From contig NC_073696.1 of NCBI RefSeq assembly GCF_029784165.1, forward strand, positions 155,430,363-155,494,362: DNA of 64,000 bases, in the 5' to 3' direction. The position numbers and the translations under genes are program-made. Positions 1 to 8,877 of this stretch are shown here, piece after piece (positions within the stretch are counted from its first letter, which is position 1; each line of letters opens with the position of its first letter). This stretch comes from Wyeomyia smithii. Its lineage: Eukaryota > Arthropoda > Insecta > Diptera > Culicidae. The notes below the pieces were generated by a model that was not told the DNA's origin, searched no databases, and saw nothing but the letters and a program-made list of their open reading frames with translations.

Positions 1-233
<233 letters not shown>

Positions 234-239
234 AATCAA

Positions 240-844
240 CAGCAGCAACGATGGACGACTACGAGGCATCGTTGAAGGCCATAAATAGCTTGGTGAGTTT
301 AATGACACTCACTAGATTTATAGACGGTCTAAGTGATGACTTGTCGATGCACGTGAGAAGCTATAGACCAGATTCATTAGAGGAAGCCTATGCTATCACA
401 ACACAATATGCCAACGCAGCGTATAGGCAAAAACTCAACAGAAAACCCGCAAACGACAGTAACAGACACGCTCATCAAAATTATAATTCAAATAACGGCA
501 ACAATAACGTAAAACCAGCAAATTTCAATAGCAACAGTAACCATTTTAATTCGAAACCAGCTAGTTCCAATTTCAGTAATAACAACCCGCAATACTCAAA
601 AACAAACGGGTCGCAAAAGTTTAAGACTAGAGTCACACACCTGGAAGATGACGTCTCGATGAGGACAGCAAGGTCTAAGGCAGAAATAAACAAACACGAC
701 ACAAAACATGAGCCGAACAAAGCAGAAGACATAAACGACACAAGAAACCAGCCAGAAGAATCGCTTCTCGATTCTGAGGATGACGAATACTTTGTCGACG
801 AGTTGAATCTTCACGCGGTAGAAATGATGAAAAGAAAAAAATAA
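240..844 (+). pseudogene. gag: Errantivirus-like gag, C-terminal fragment
   Basis: An open frame (ATG at 251, stop at 842-844, 197 aa) contains the end of a capsid-like domain with the pattern FIDGLSDDL...SLEEAY, close in form to the gag C-terminus of 17.6/297-type elements. An Asn/Ser-rich linker (about residues 68-120) and an acidic tail follow. There is no CCHC zinc knuckle, as is usual for this group. The 5' part of gag is missing; the sequence upstream becomes (TA)n within about 10 bases, so the ATG at 251 is just the first available Met and not the native start. The pol frame overlaps the gag end at about 815-844 in another phase, the arrangement expected for ribosomal frameshifting. 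Confidence 0.7.
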
Positions 845-968
845 CAAAAGACAATAACTTCGTACCATATATTACGATACAAACATCGAAAGGAGAAATG
901 AAATTTTTGATCGACACAGGAGCGAACAAAAATTACATTTCATCAGACCATGTTAATATCGATAACTG
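815..968 (+). pseudogene. pol: Errantivirus-like pol, protease start (part 1 of split gene)
   Basis: Shifted relative to gag, this frame runs from about 815 and carries the retroviral aspartic protease active-site motif LIDTGAN, with the catalytic Asp codon at 913-915. It is cut at 968 by insertion of a gypsy element. The bases ACTG at 965-968 are repeated at 12617-12620 on the other side of the insertion. Confidence 0.75.
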
Positions 969-1518
969 TGTGACGTCACACCCTGCGAAGAACCCAATGC
1001 TCCGTCACGAGCCTTATAATTAAAGTTTAATTTTGTTCCTAGGAGGGCATAGCCTTCTGCTATGCTTTAGTCAGGCGTAACATTTGGTTCCCTTGACAGA
1101 GGACCGCGAACGTCTCTGTCAACACTCTGTGTATCAACAGATTATGCCACAGGTGGCAAAGAACTTCGCGCAGCCTTCTGCTGTGCTACAGGCAAACAAA
1201 CTCGAATAAAATAAACAAGTTTTGTGTTATAAACAAAACAGAAGTCGCCGGTTCAACGGTGTTGATGCTCTCGCATGCGTTCTACCGTACATGCGGTACT
1301 AGATTATAGGTTAAGAGATTAGTAAGGTAAACAGAGAGTGGAGAAAGTCTCTCTCTCTGAGTTACCGGTAGGGTATATTTAAGTAGTGATGTACGAAAAT
1401 AAAGTGAGTTAGTCCACCGTTATCTTGTGTATTAATTCCGCGCCAAAGGTGCGTACAGGGATATTTATTGGAAGAATTCCCTGGTAGGTTATATCCAGGA
1501 TATGGGTATACCTACGCA
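969..1518 (+). repeat. 5' LTR of gypsy copy 1
   Basis: The 550-bp LTR begins TGTGACGTCACACC and ends CCTACGCA. It matches the 3' LTR (12083-12616) except for isolated substitutions and a 16-bp extra segment near its 3' end (about 1492-1508) that contains small inverted repeats. It contains a CRE-like TGACGTCA at the very start, a (CT)n run, a TATA-like motif and an AATAAA signal. Confidence 0.95.
1374..1403 (+). promoter_or_regulatory. TATA-like box and AATAAA signal in the 5' LTR
   Basis: TATATTTA at 1374-1381 follows a CTCTCTCTCT run, and AATAAA lies at 1398-1403. This spacing is the usual U3/R arrangement, with a promoter followed shortly by the polyadenylation signal. The same segment occurs in all four gypsy LTRs here. 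The transcription start is not determined. Confidence 0.6.
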
Positions 1519-1520
1519 TC

Positions 1521-1538
1521 TGGTGACAGCGCGTGGTC
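1521..1538 (+). other. Putative tRNA primer binding site, gypsy copy 1
   Basis: TGGTGACAGCGCGTGGTC begins 2 nt after the LTR CA end. TGG at this place complements the CCA end of a tRNA. Copy 2 has the same sequence at 40739-40756. I did not identify the tRNA. Confidence 0.65.
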
Positions 1539-2118
1539 TTTTCCGCGCCATTGAATCTTTTCTTTAATCGGACGTATCTCGGAAGTCAGACGCGGTCGTA
1601 AACTCGGTCGTAGTAATCACGCTAAGGGAGCAAAAAGAAAAAGTAGTGGTTTAAATATCTGTGGTTCAGTGGAAAATGAAATAGTTTTTCGGAGTTTTAA
1701 TCCAAGTAGTGCTCGCGGAGGAAAAAGAGTGTGTTATTTAAAGAAAAAAAAAAGGGAAAAAAAAAAGAGAACTGAAGAAAAAGTACTTAACGATTTATCG
1801 AGGTCAGCAGCTTGGAAAGTAGTGCTGCTAGTGAAAGAGGAAAAAAAAAAGAGAAACGAAAATCGAGAAAAGACGTTGACAAAAAGTGTTCTCTTTTCTC
1901 GCTTTTTGCATGGAAGTGAACTGAGTTGGTGGCAAACCCAAGCGAGTGACATTCGTATGCGGGGAAAAGGTGCTGTGTTTTGCTGCTGAAGACGACTTGT
2001 AAAGTGCGATCGTTTTTTTCATGTAAGTGTCAGTTTCGACGTTGGCAGATATTCGATATAGTGAATTGTCGTATTAAGAAGGTGCCGAAGTTACGTAGTG
2101 GAAATTGAAGTCAACAAC

Positions 2119-2160
2119 GATGACCGGCCCTGTGTCAAGGATACTCGGGTGAGTGAGTCA
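2119..2160 (+). promoter_or_regulatory. Leader ATG followed by a consensus splice donor
   Basis: An ATG at 2119 opens a short frame that meets CTCGG|GTGAGT at about 2150, a strong splice-donor match. A pyrimidine-rich stretch (about 2160-2178) and an AG at about 2202 follow. The motif is conserved in copy 2 (about 41338-41372). The leader may therefore be spliced, but this is inferred from motifs only. Confidence 0.35.
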
Positions 2161-2228
2161 TTTCCTTTTTTATTTATTATGCGGCATATTGCAAAAGCAG
2201 AATAGGTGTTAGACGGTTATGACCATAA

Positions 2229-2630
2229 ATGTCAAGATTAAAAGAGCTTAAGGATTATGTCTACCAGGAGTACCATAATCTGAGCAATAACATAAACAGG
2301 CCGAGAACGCGGGCGGCAGTCGCTAATAGAAGAAAATTATTAAGCGACGCCTTAAACGACTTTTCGGAAATTTTAAAAGAGTATGAAAATTCGAATTTAA
2401 CGCCAGAACATTGGAATAGATTAACAGATCAGTACACACTTGTTCAATCGAAAGTGTGTCTGGCATTGAAAATCTTAAATAACTCGGCGATTGTTCCTGA
2501 GCCAAACAGAAATAGAAGATTATCAGAAAATTGTCTTGAGTTTGAGACATCAGATCTTGCAGAAGATCAGTTGGCGAACTTAGAGCGATCGGTGATTTTT
2601 GAAGATCCCCGCTTTCATCGACCCTTGTAG
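2229..2630 (+). CDS. Small upstream ORF of gypsy copy 1, unknown function
   Basis: A 133-aa frame starts MSRLKELKDYVYQEYHNL and lies between the leader and gag-pol. Its composition (many Leu, Glu, Lys and Asn, heptad-like spacing) suggests an alpha-helical protein, with no motif I recognise. The homologous frame in gypsy copy 2 (42792-43235) is almost identical for the first 126 residues, which argues that the sequence is maintained in the family. Near the end, copy 1 has four C's (2606-2609) where copy 2 has five, so the C-termini differ in frame and length (133 versus 147 aa). It could be a family-specific accessory protein or a remnant of a longer reading frame joined by splicing. No function is assigned. 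Confidence 0.5.
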   Translation: MSRLKELKDYVYQEYHNLSNNINRPRTRAAVANRRKLLSDALNDFSEILKEYENSNLTPEHWNRLTDQYTLVQSKVCLALKILNNSAIVPEPNRNRRLSENCLEFETSDLAEDQLANLERSVIFEDPRFHRPL

Positions 2631-3957
2631 AAACTCAGGAATCAAGGGGTGAGAAGCACACAGTGAATTAACATCTATTGAATCTTTTTTTTTAAACTGA
2701 TAGAACAAAAAATTACCAAATATAAAACCATTTAGGAGCTATTGACGATAGAAGAGAACGACGGAGAGATACACATTAGGAGACATAAATGACCTTGGAG
2801 ACTACATTAGGCGAACTACAATCGTAAAAATTCTTCAGTGGTTCGTAATAATAACGATTTACAGGTTATCACATCTACTTGGGTCGAGAGGCCAATTTGT
2901 ATAAACAATCAATTCGCGCCGCTGCTGCGCGGTTGATTTTATTTCTGAAACGGCAAGCAATAAAACTCTCGGCACGACAAGTGCACGCAAGCGATTATCG
3001 TTCATTTGCCCAACAAAATAATTAAAGTGGCAGAGCGGGAAGCACCGCGGTAACACCGCTAGCAAATCGAATTTAAGAACGCAAACAGATACTCGCAAAG
3101 TTGCGCACATGGAAATCACCTTAATTATTTTAAGAGAGAATTTTAGCACACGGGTGGCTACGTTATCGTTAGCAAATATAAAAAGGGTAAAGTCGCATTT
3201 CATTAATGTCCAATAAAGAGCGTGAGAGCGGTAACTACGAATTGCGCGCTCACACGTTGCATACAAAAGTTAGTCAGTTGTACTAATTGTCGGGTACGCT
3301 GTCTCTGTTTATGAATTTTGCAGTGTTATTGCGATCAGCTGTGCCAGCCACGGCCAAGGTCGTATTTTGTAAGCATCAATTTTAATGGCCAATGGTAAGA
3401 ACGTTTTGCTACCATACATGGCTTACCAGCAGCGGTGAATTGCTAAGAGGGTAAAAAAAATGGATACATCTATAAGCGCAACGCGCGCAGCGATGGTGAC
3501 ATATCCACCGGAAGAGTAAATAGTAACCGACGGCAGAGATATATAATGTTGGAAGTTTACGTTAAAATATTATTTCATGAATAAGGAATGGCACCTTACG
3601 CCATCTAATGTAACCATTAACAATCTTTGATTAATTTAACTACACTAAATAGAAATGATTTTTTTTAAATAATCATTTAATTACTATGAAAACCTAAAGT
3701 TATTTATTTAATTAATGAAGATAAACGTTGAACCGTTGACACTAAATGGTTCGAAACTTGGTGTTCAGATTTTTTGATGGCGCGACGAAGAAATTAGAGT
3801 CGGTCACGCTACGTTATCACATCTGGTCAACAGAATCGTTAGTGATACCTAGAAATAAAAAGAAGAAGGCTACATAAGCCTTATATAGTCTTATAGTATT
3901 TAGTCCGCAGTACCTTTTATTGTTTTTATGAAATATATATAAAATTTTATATTTATA
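2631..3957 (+). other. Non-coding leader between small ORF and gag-pol (gypsy copy 1)
   Basis: About 1.3 kb without a convincing reading frame, conserved in copy 2 (43236-44513) with small indels. It includes AT-rich stretches and TATATAATG at about 3540. An internal promoter or a splice acceptor for gag-pol could lie here, but none can be shown from sequence alone. Confidence 0.5.
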
Positions 3958-6900
3958 ATGGAGTACACGTTCCCAAAAGCAGATGCCATGCAGTGCATCC
4001 CAGAATTTGATGGATCGCTAGACGAACTAGAAGCGTTCGTTTATCATATCGAGCATTTTGCTCGGGAGTTACCAGAAGGAGTATCACACGCTCCACTGGT
4101 TTACATCATTCTATTAAAACTAAAAGGCAGAGCTGCTGCAGCAATACATAGAATTAACGCAAATGCTTGGCCACAGGTTAAGCAGAATTTATTAAAGGAA
4201 TTTGGGGATATTATACGCATCGAGGCAGTTATAAATCAAGTAGAAACATTGAAACAGGAAGCGAATGAGACCTTTCCTGATTATAAAAAGAGGATATTGA
4301 AAATTAAGGAGCAAATCGACTCCTACGAAACTAATTGTACGAAGTCATGCATGATAGTTAGTCTTCGATTACACTTTATGGCGGGTTTGTGTGACACTGC
4401 ATTGAAAGAAGCTGCTCAAGGTAAACGAACATTGAAGTTAGAAGAGCTGCTGGATGACTTAGAGGATTACTACCATGAGCGTAATCACATTCTGGAAATA
4501 GAACATAGAATACAGGGCCTAGAATTGGTCGAAAGACAGCGCGATGCGCTTAGACAATTTAATAGTAGCAGAAATATTTTTACAATAAATCACAAAGACG
4601 CTGATTATAGCAACAGCCGTCTTGGAAGAAATGAATATTATAATTACAAAAATAGAGATAGAATAATTTACAAGCAAAACAATTATAACAATATATGTGG
4701 ATCTAGCGACGGTAATCGATCCAAATACAATTATCGCACAGCGCGATCATACCGACGGAGCCAAGGGAACTACGCCCATGGTTGGAAATATAATTATTAT
4801 GGTCAAAATGGACCAACTGATAGGAGGTACAGGAATTCGTATACCCGGATGCCTCAGAAAATGCTTATGGTAGCCAACATTAATGAAAGAAGTAATAATT
4901 CGCAAAAAGAAGGTATTTTGGATCCTGTTGCACAGGAATATTTTAACGAGGATTTAGCAGAAATTTGCGAAGATGTTGACTGGCGGAGATGTACCGATGA
5001 GCCCAGCAATATAGAAATAGCCGATTGGAGGACCGCATGCAATCACATAAGAGACAACAGTGCTTGTGTGGCTAAGCGAGTATATTACGATGTCAGAGGG
5101 CACTTAATGTTAACCCTACTGGCTAAGCAGAATGTCAAATTTACGTTGAACCTGATCTTAGATACAGGTGCATGTGCGAATATAATTAATGCACGCATTG
5201 TGAATCTTTTGAATGTACCGGTAAATACACAGGATGTAACCACTTTTGGAGGTATCGGCCAAGACATTGTGCGAACCTCAGGTACAATTATGTTGGATTT
5301 AATAGTCGGAGACTTTTTGATCCCGACGCAATTTCATATATTAGAAAATTTGCCAAGCGACGGATTAATCGGAGCAGAATTCTTAAAGAAGCATACGCTT
5401 CAAATAGGAAATAATTTTGATTACATAGTGTTCAAAAAACACGGAAACAGAAGTCCGGACGACTTGAGTCCGTGGAGTATGCCCAAAGACGAAGTCCTTA
5501 GTCAACATGTTTATGTGGCAGCCAGAAATAGAGTTATGGTGCAGAACGAGTTGCGAGATACTAGCAACTCAGCCCGCAATGAGGCTGACGTAGACAAAAA
5601 CGAAATAAATAGAGAGCACCAAACATATCGAAATGAAGAGCCGAAGAACAATTTTCTTGACTCGAAGAATACTATAATGACCGAGTTAGATCTTAACTCT
5701 AGGCTAGATTATGACCTATTAGAACATAAACTAACACCAGAGTCAAAAGGAAATGCAAGAATTGAAAAACTACGGCAAGTGCTGAATTTGGCGCACTTGC
5801 CTGATAGAGAATTCAGGACAGTGAAGAATATAGTTAAAAGCTATGCAGATATTTTCTTTTTCGAAGGCGACAAGTTAACTACTACTGACGCCGCCGTACA
5901 CACGATAGAAACTTCATCGGAGGTGCCTATCAATAAGCGGCAATATAGATTTCCGGAGGCCACGAAACGGCAAATTAATAAGGAAATCGATGAAATGAGG
6001 GCGCAGGGTATTATTAGACCCAGCACTAGTCCCTGGAATGCACCGGTGTTATGTGTACCGAAGAAACCGGATGCTGACGGAAATAAAAGATACAGAATTG
6101 TAGTAGACTTTAGATCATTGAACGAAGTTACCAAGCCGTTTGTATACCCAATACCTCTTATAAATGAGATATTGGATAATGTTGGAGGAGCAAAATATTT
6201 CTCCTCAATTGATTTAAAATCGGGGTTCTATCAAGTCCCGATAGACCGCCGAGATGCGGCTAAGACGGCGTTTTCCACTCCCAAAGGCCACTTCGAATTT
6301 ACACGGATGCCGATGGGGCTAAAGAACAGCCCCTCAACATTCCAAAAACTTATGAATACTGTTCTCTTTGAGATAGGGGACGTGAAAGCTTTTGTCTACC
6401 TCGATGACATTATAGTTTTCGGTGACACTATCACCGACCATAATGATAACTTGCGAAAAGTATTACAAGCTTTGCGCAAACATAACTTAAAAATAGAACC
6501 ATCAAAGTGTCAGTTTTTGAAAAAGGAACTGGAGTATTTGGGTCATGTCGTTAATGAAGAAGGCATAAAACCCACCAATGCAAATATTAAGGCCATTCAA
6601 AGCCTTAAGCCACCCACAAACGTAAAAGGTATAAGGTCATTTCTGGGAACAGTAAATTTTTACGGGAAGTTTATCCCCAACATCGCGGAAAAGCGCAAGC
6701 CGCTGAATGATTTGTTGAAGAAAGACGCTAAATTTGTGTGGGGAAAAGAATGTCAGGAAGCGTTCGAATTCCTTAGAAACGCGCTGATTACAGAGCCAGT
6801 TTTAGTCCGGCCAGATTATCAAGACACTTTCGTTATTACGACAGACGCTAGCAATTATGCTATTGGAGCCGTCCTGTCGAATGAAAAATCCATGCACCGG

Positions 6901-8877
6901 CCGATCGCGTTCGCGAGTCGTGCACTTGTAGGTGCAGAGACCAGATATCATATCATAGAAAAGGAACTATTGGCTATTGTATGGGCCATAGAATACTTCA
7001 AACATTACATTTTTGGTCAAAGGTTTATCGTTTACACAGACCACAGACCACTTATAGCGATTTGGAGGCTCAAAGAGACATCTCCAACGCTGACAAGATT
7101 GAGACTAAAGTTGCAGGGTTTGGAATGCAGCATCAGGTATAAACAGGGTAGCGAAAATATAGTCGCCGATTTTTTGTCACGTTTATCAGATGGGACGTGT
7201 CAGGGGCAGGAAAGTTCACCCCACAGGCAGATAGCCATGATTACGCGCCAGCAGAAACGCCTGCTAGAGCAGCAGAAGAACGCTTCGGATGATTTGAACG
7301 GCACAATACAAGATTTGAGTGCCATAGACATTGCGGACATCGCTGAGGACGAGGATGAGCAACAACTCGTCAACATTTCATATGATGACTTTTCACAGGC
7401 ATTATCAAATGACCTGATACCAAGTGAGACGGTGGAAGTCTCGAAGAGAATATTGGACGAGAGGAATATCGAAGCTCGTCTTGTCATTTTGAACAGTCGG
7501 ACGGCGTACAGAGAACTTCAGACACTGTATCAGCTGTCACAAGGATTGAAAGACTACGTAGAGGATGGTGTACTCAAATTTAAAGACAAGAAGGTGGGCG
7601 GTTTCATAGTAGACGGCAGCGAAAGTTCATTAATCGATTGCCGGAAATTTTTTTCACAATTTTTAGATAGCTTCAATAAAAGCCCCGCGGCAGTAAAGGC
7701 AGCCGGGGTCATTCACCTAATATCATTCAGAAAAATCAAGCAGCAGGAGATTCTGCAAATGATTCAGTTCCTAGCGGGTAAGCTAGAAAAACAAATAGTA
7801 TTATATAATGCTAATAGCGAGCGTACAGTAATTGCGCCAGATCAAGTGGAAACAATTTTAAAGGAATTTCACGATGCACCCTTAGGAGGGCACGTAGGAG
7901 CGCGACGAATGCGCCAAAGAATGGGCACACTTTTTACGTGGGCTACGATGAAACGGGATATCGAGAACTACGTTCGGCAGTGTGATTCCTGCCAAAAGAA
8001 CAAAATTGGAAGATCAAACAAGATACCGATGCAGATCACCACAACCGCGTCGGAGCCATTTGAAAAATTATACATGGATATAGTAGTATTACCCGAGTCC
8101 GACTTAGGAAATCGTTATGGTCTGGTCATGCAAGACGACCTAACTAGATATTTAACTGTCGCACCTATGGAAAACCAAGAAAGCCAGACGGTAGCGAGGA
8201 CTTTTGTAGAGAATTATATTTGCAAATTTGGCGTACCGTTGGAGTTAGTTACAGATAACGGTGCGAATTTTGTAAGCACACTCATGAAAGATGTGTGCAA
8301 AATTTTGAAAATTAAGAAAATAACGACGAGTCCGTACCACCCACAAGCAAATTTGGTGGAACGATCTAATCGGGAGTTAAAAACTTACCTAAGGCAATTT
8401 ATTGGCGGAAAACCGCACACGTGGGATAACTTACTCCCATTTTTTACGTTTCAGTATAATACTTCAGTAAACTCATCAACGGGGTACACCCCTTTCGAAT
8501 TGTTGTATGGACGTACAGCACGCATTCCCACCTCCATTTACAAGCGGAATGGAGTGGACAATTTGACATATGAAACATATACACAAGAGATGAAAAAAAT
8601 ATTTTTTGACCTCAACGCGAACGCACAAGCCAACCTGAAAAGGAGTAAAGAGAACCGCAAACAAATTTACGACAGATCATCTAATGATTACAAACCCATG
8701 TGGGGTGAACAAGTATTAGTGAAGGCCGTAGCGACTGGTGCAGGCCAAAAGCTTCAGAACATATGGAGAGGACCATATGAAGTAGTGGACATTCCAAGCG
8801 AAATGACCACAGTAATTAGAAACGGAAATCGTTTAGAAAAAGTTCATAATAACCGGCTTAAGCGTTATTATGACTGA
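3958..8877 (+). CDS. gag-pol: Gag-Pol polyprotein of Ty3/gypsy copy 1, intact frame
   Basis: A single 1639-codon frame encodes gag and all pol enzymes. Residues 1 to about 200 are capsid-like (begins MEYTFPKADAMQCIPEFDG). Residues about 205-300 are a Tyr/Asn/Arg-rich basic region with no CCHC knuckle, probably the nucleic-acid-binding tail. The protease motif LDTGACANI has its Asp at residue 402. Reverse transcriptase spans about 690-870, with YLDD at 814-817. RNase H starts near TTDASNYA (Asp 963). The integrase has an HHCC finger from H1305 and DDE residues D1374, D1433 and E1468, with the canonical 35-residue spacing between the last two. No frameshift separates gag from pol, which is unusual but known among Ty3/gypsy elements. 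All catalytic residues are present, so this copy looks coding-competent. The ATG at 3958 is chosen because it starts the conserved gag and is shared with copy 2. Confidence 0.95.
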   Translation: MEYTFPKADAMQCIPEFDGSLDELEAFVYHIEHFARELPEGVSHAPLVYIILLKLKGRAAAAIHRINANAWPQVKQNLLKEFGDIIRIEAVINQVETLKQEANETFPDYKKRILKIKEQIDSYETNCTKSCMIVSLRLHFMAGLCDTALKEAAQGKRTLKLEELLDDLEDYYHERNHILEIEHRIQGLELVERQRDALRQFNSSRNIFTINHKDADYSNSRLGRNEYYNYKNRDRIIYKQNNYNNICGSSDGNRSKYNYRTARSYRRSQGNYAHGWKYNYYGQNGPTDRRYRNSYTRMPQKMLMVANINERSNNSQKEGILDPVAQEYFNEDLAEICEDVDWRRCTDEPSNIEIADWRTACNHIRDNSACVAKRVYYDVRGHLMLTLLAKQNVKFTLNLILDTGACANIINARIVNLLNVPVNTQDVTTFGGIGQDIVRTSGTIMLDLIVGDFLIPTQFHILENLPSDGLIGAEFLKKHTLQIGNNFDYIVFKKHGNRSPDDLSPWSMPKDEVLSQHVYVAARNRVMVQNELRDTSNSARNEADVDKNEINREHQTYRNEEPKNNFLDSKNTIMTELDLNSRLDYDLLEHKLTPESKGNARIEKLRQVLNLAHLPDREFRTVKNIVKSYADIFFFEGDKLTTTDAAVHTIETSSEVPINKRQYRFPEATKRQINKEIDEMRAQGIIRPSTSPWNAPVLCVPKKPDADGNKRYRIVVDFRSLNEVTKPFVYPIPLINEILDNVGGAKYFSSIDLKSGFYQVPIDRRDAAKTAFSTPKGHFEFTRMPMGLKNSPSTFQKLMNTVLFEIGDVKAFVYLDDIIVFGDTITDHNDNLRKVLQALRKHNLKIEPSKCQFLKKELEYLGHVVNEEGIKPTNANIKAIQSLKPPTNVKGIRSFLGTVNFYGKFIPNIAEKRKPLNDLLKKDAKFVWGKECQEAFEFLRNALITEPVLVRPDYQDTFVITTDASNYAIGAVLSNEKSMHRPIAFASRALVGAETRYHIIEKELLAIVWAIEYFKHYIFGQRFIVYTDHRPLIAIWRLKETSPTLTRLRLKLQGLECSIRYKQGSENIVADFLSRLSDGTCQGQESSPHRQIAMITRQQKRLLEQQKNASDDLNGTIQDLSAIDIADIAEDEDEQQLVNISYDDFSQALSNDLIPSETVEVSKRILDERNIEARLVILNSRTAYRELQTLYQLSQGLKDYVEDGVLKFKDKKVGGFIVDGSESSLIDCRKFFSQFLDSFNKSPAAVKAAGVIHLISFRKIKQQEILQMIQFLAGKLEKQIVLYNANSERTVIAPDQVETILKEFHDAPLGGHVGARRMRQRMGTLFTWATMKRDIENYVRQCDSCQKNKIGRSNKIPMQITTTASEPFEKLYMDIVVLPESDLGNRYGLVMQDDLTRYLTVAPMENQESQTVARTFVENYICKFGVPLELVTDNGANFVSTLMKDVCKILKIKKITTSPYHPQANLVERSNRELKTYLRQFIGGKPHTWDNLLPFFTFQYNTSVNSSTGYTPFELLYGRTARIPTSIYKRNGVDNLTYETYTQEMKKIFFDLNANAQANLKRSKENRKQIYDRSSNDYKPMWGEQVLVKAVATGAGQKLQNIWRGPYEVVDIPSEMTTVIRNGNRLEKVHNNRLKRYYD

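Noticed and set aside
1669..1989. 106-codon Lys-rich frame in the gypsy leader
   Set aside because: It is driven by A-runs; the copy in element 2 (40890-41132) has different A-run lengths and loses the second half. No coding signature.
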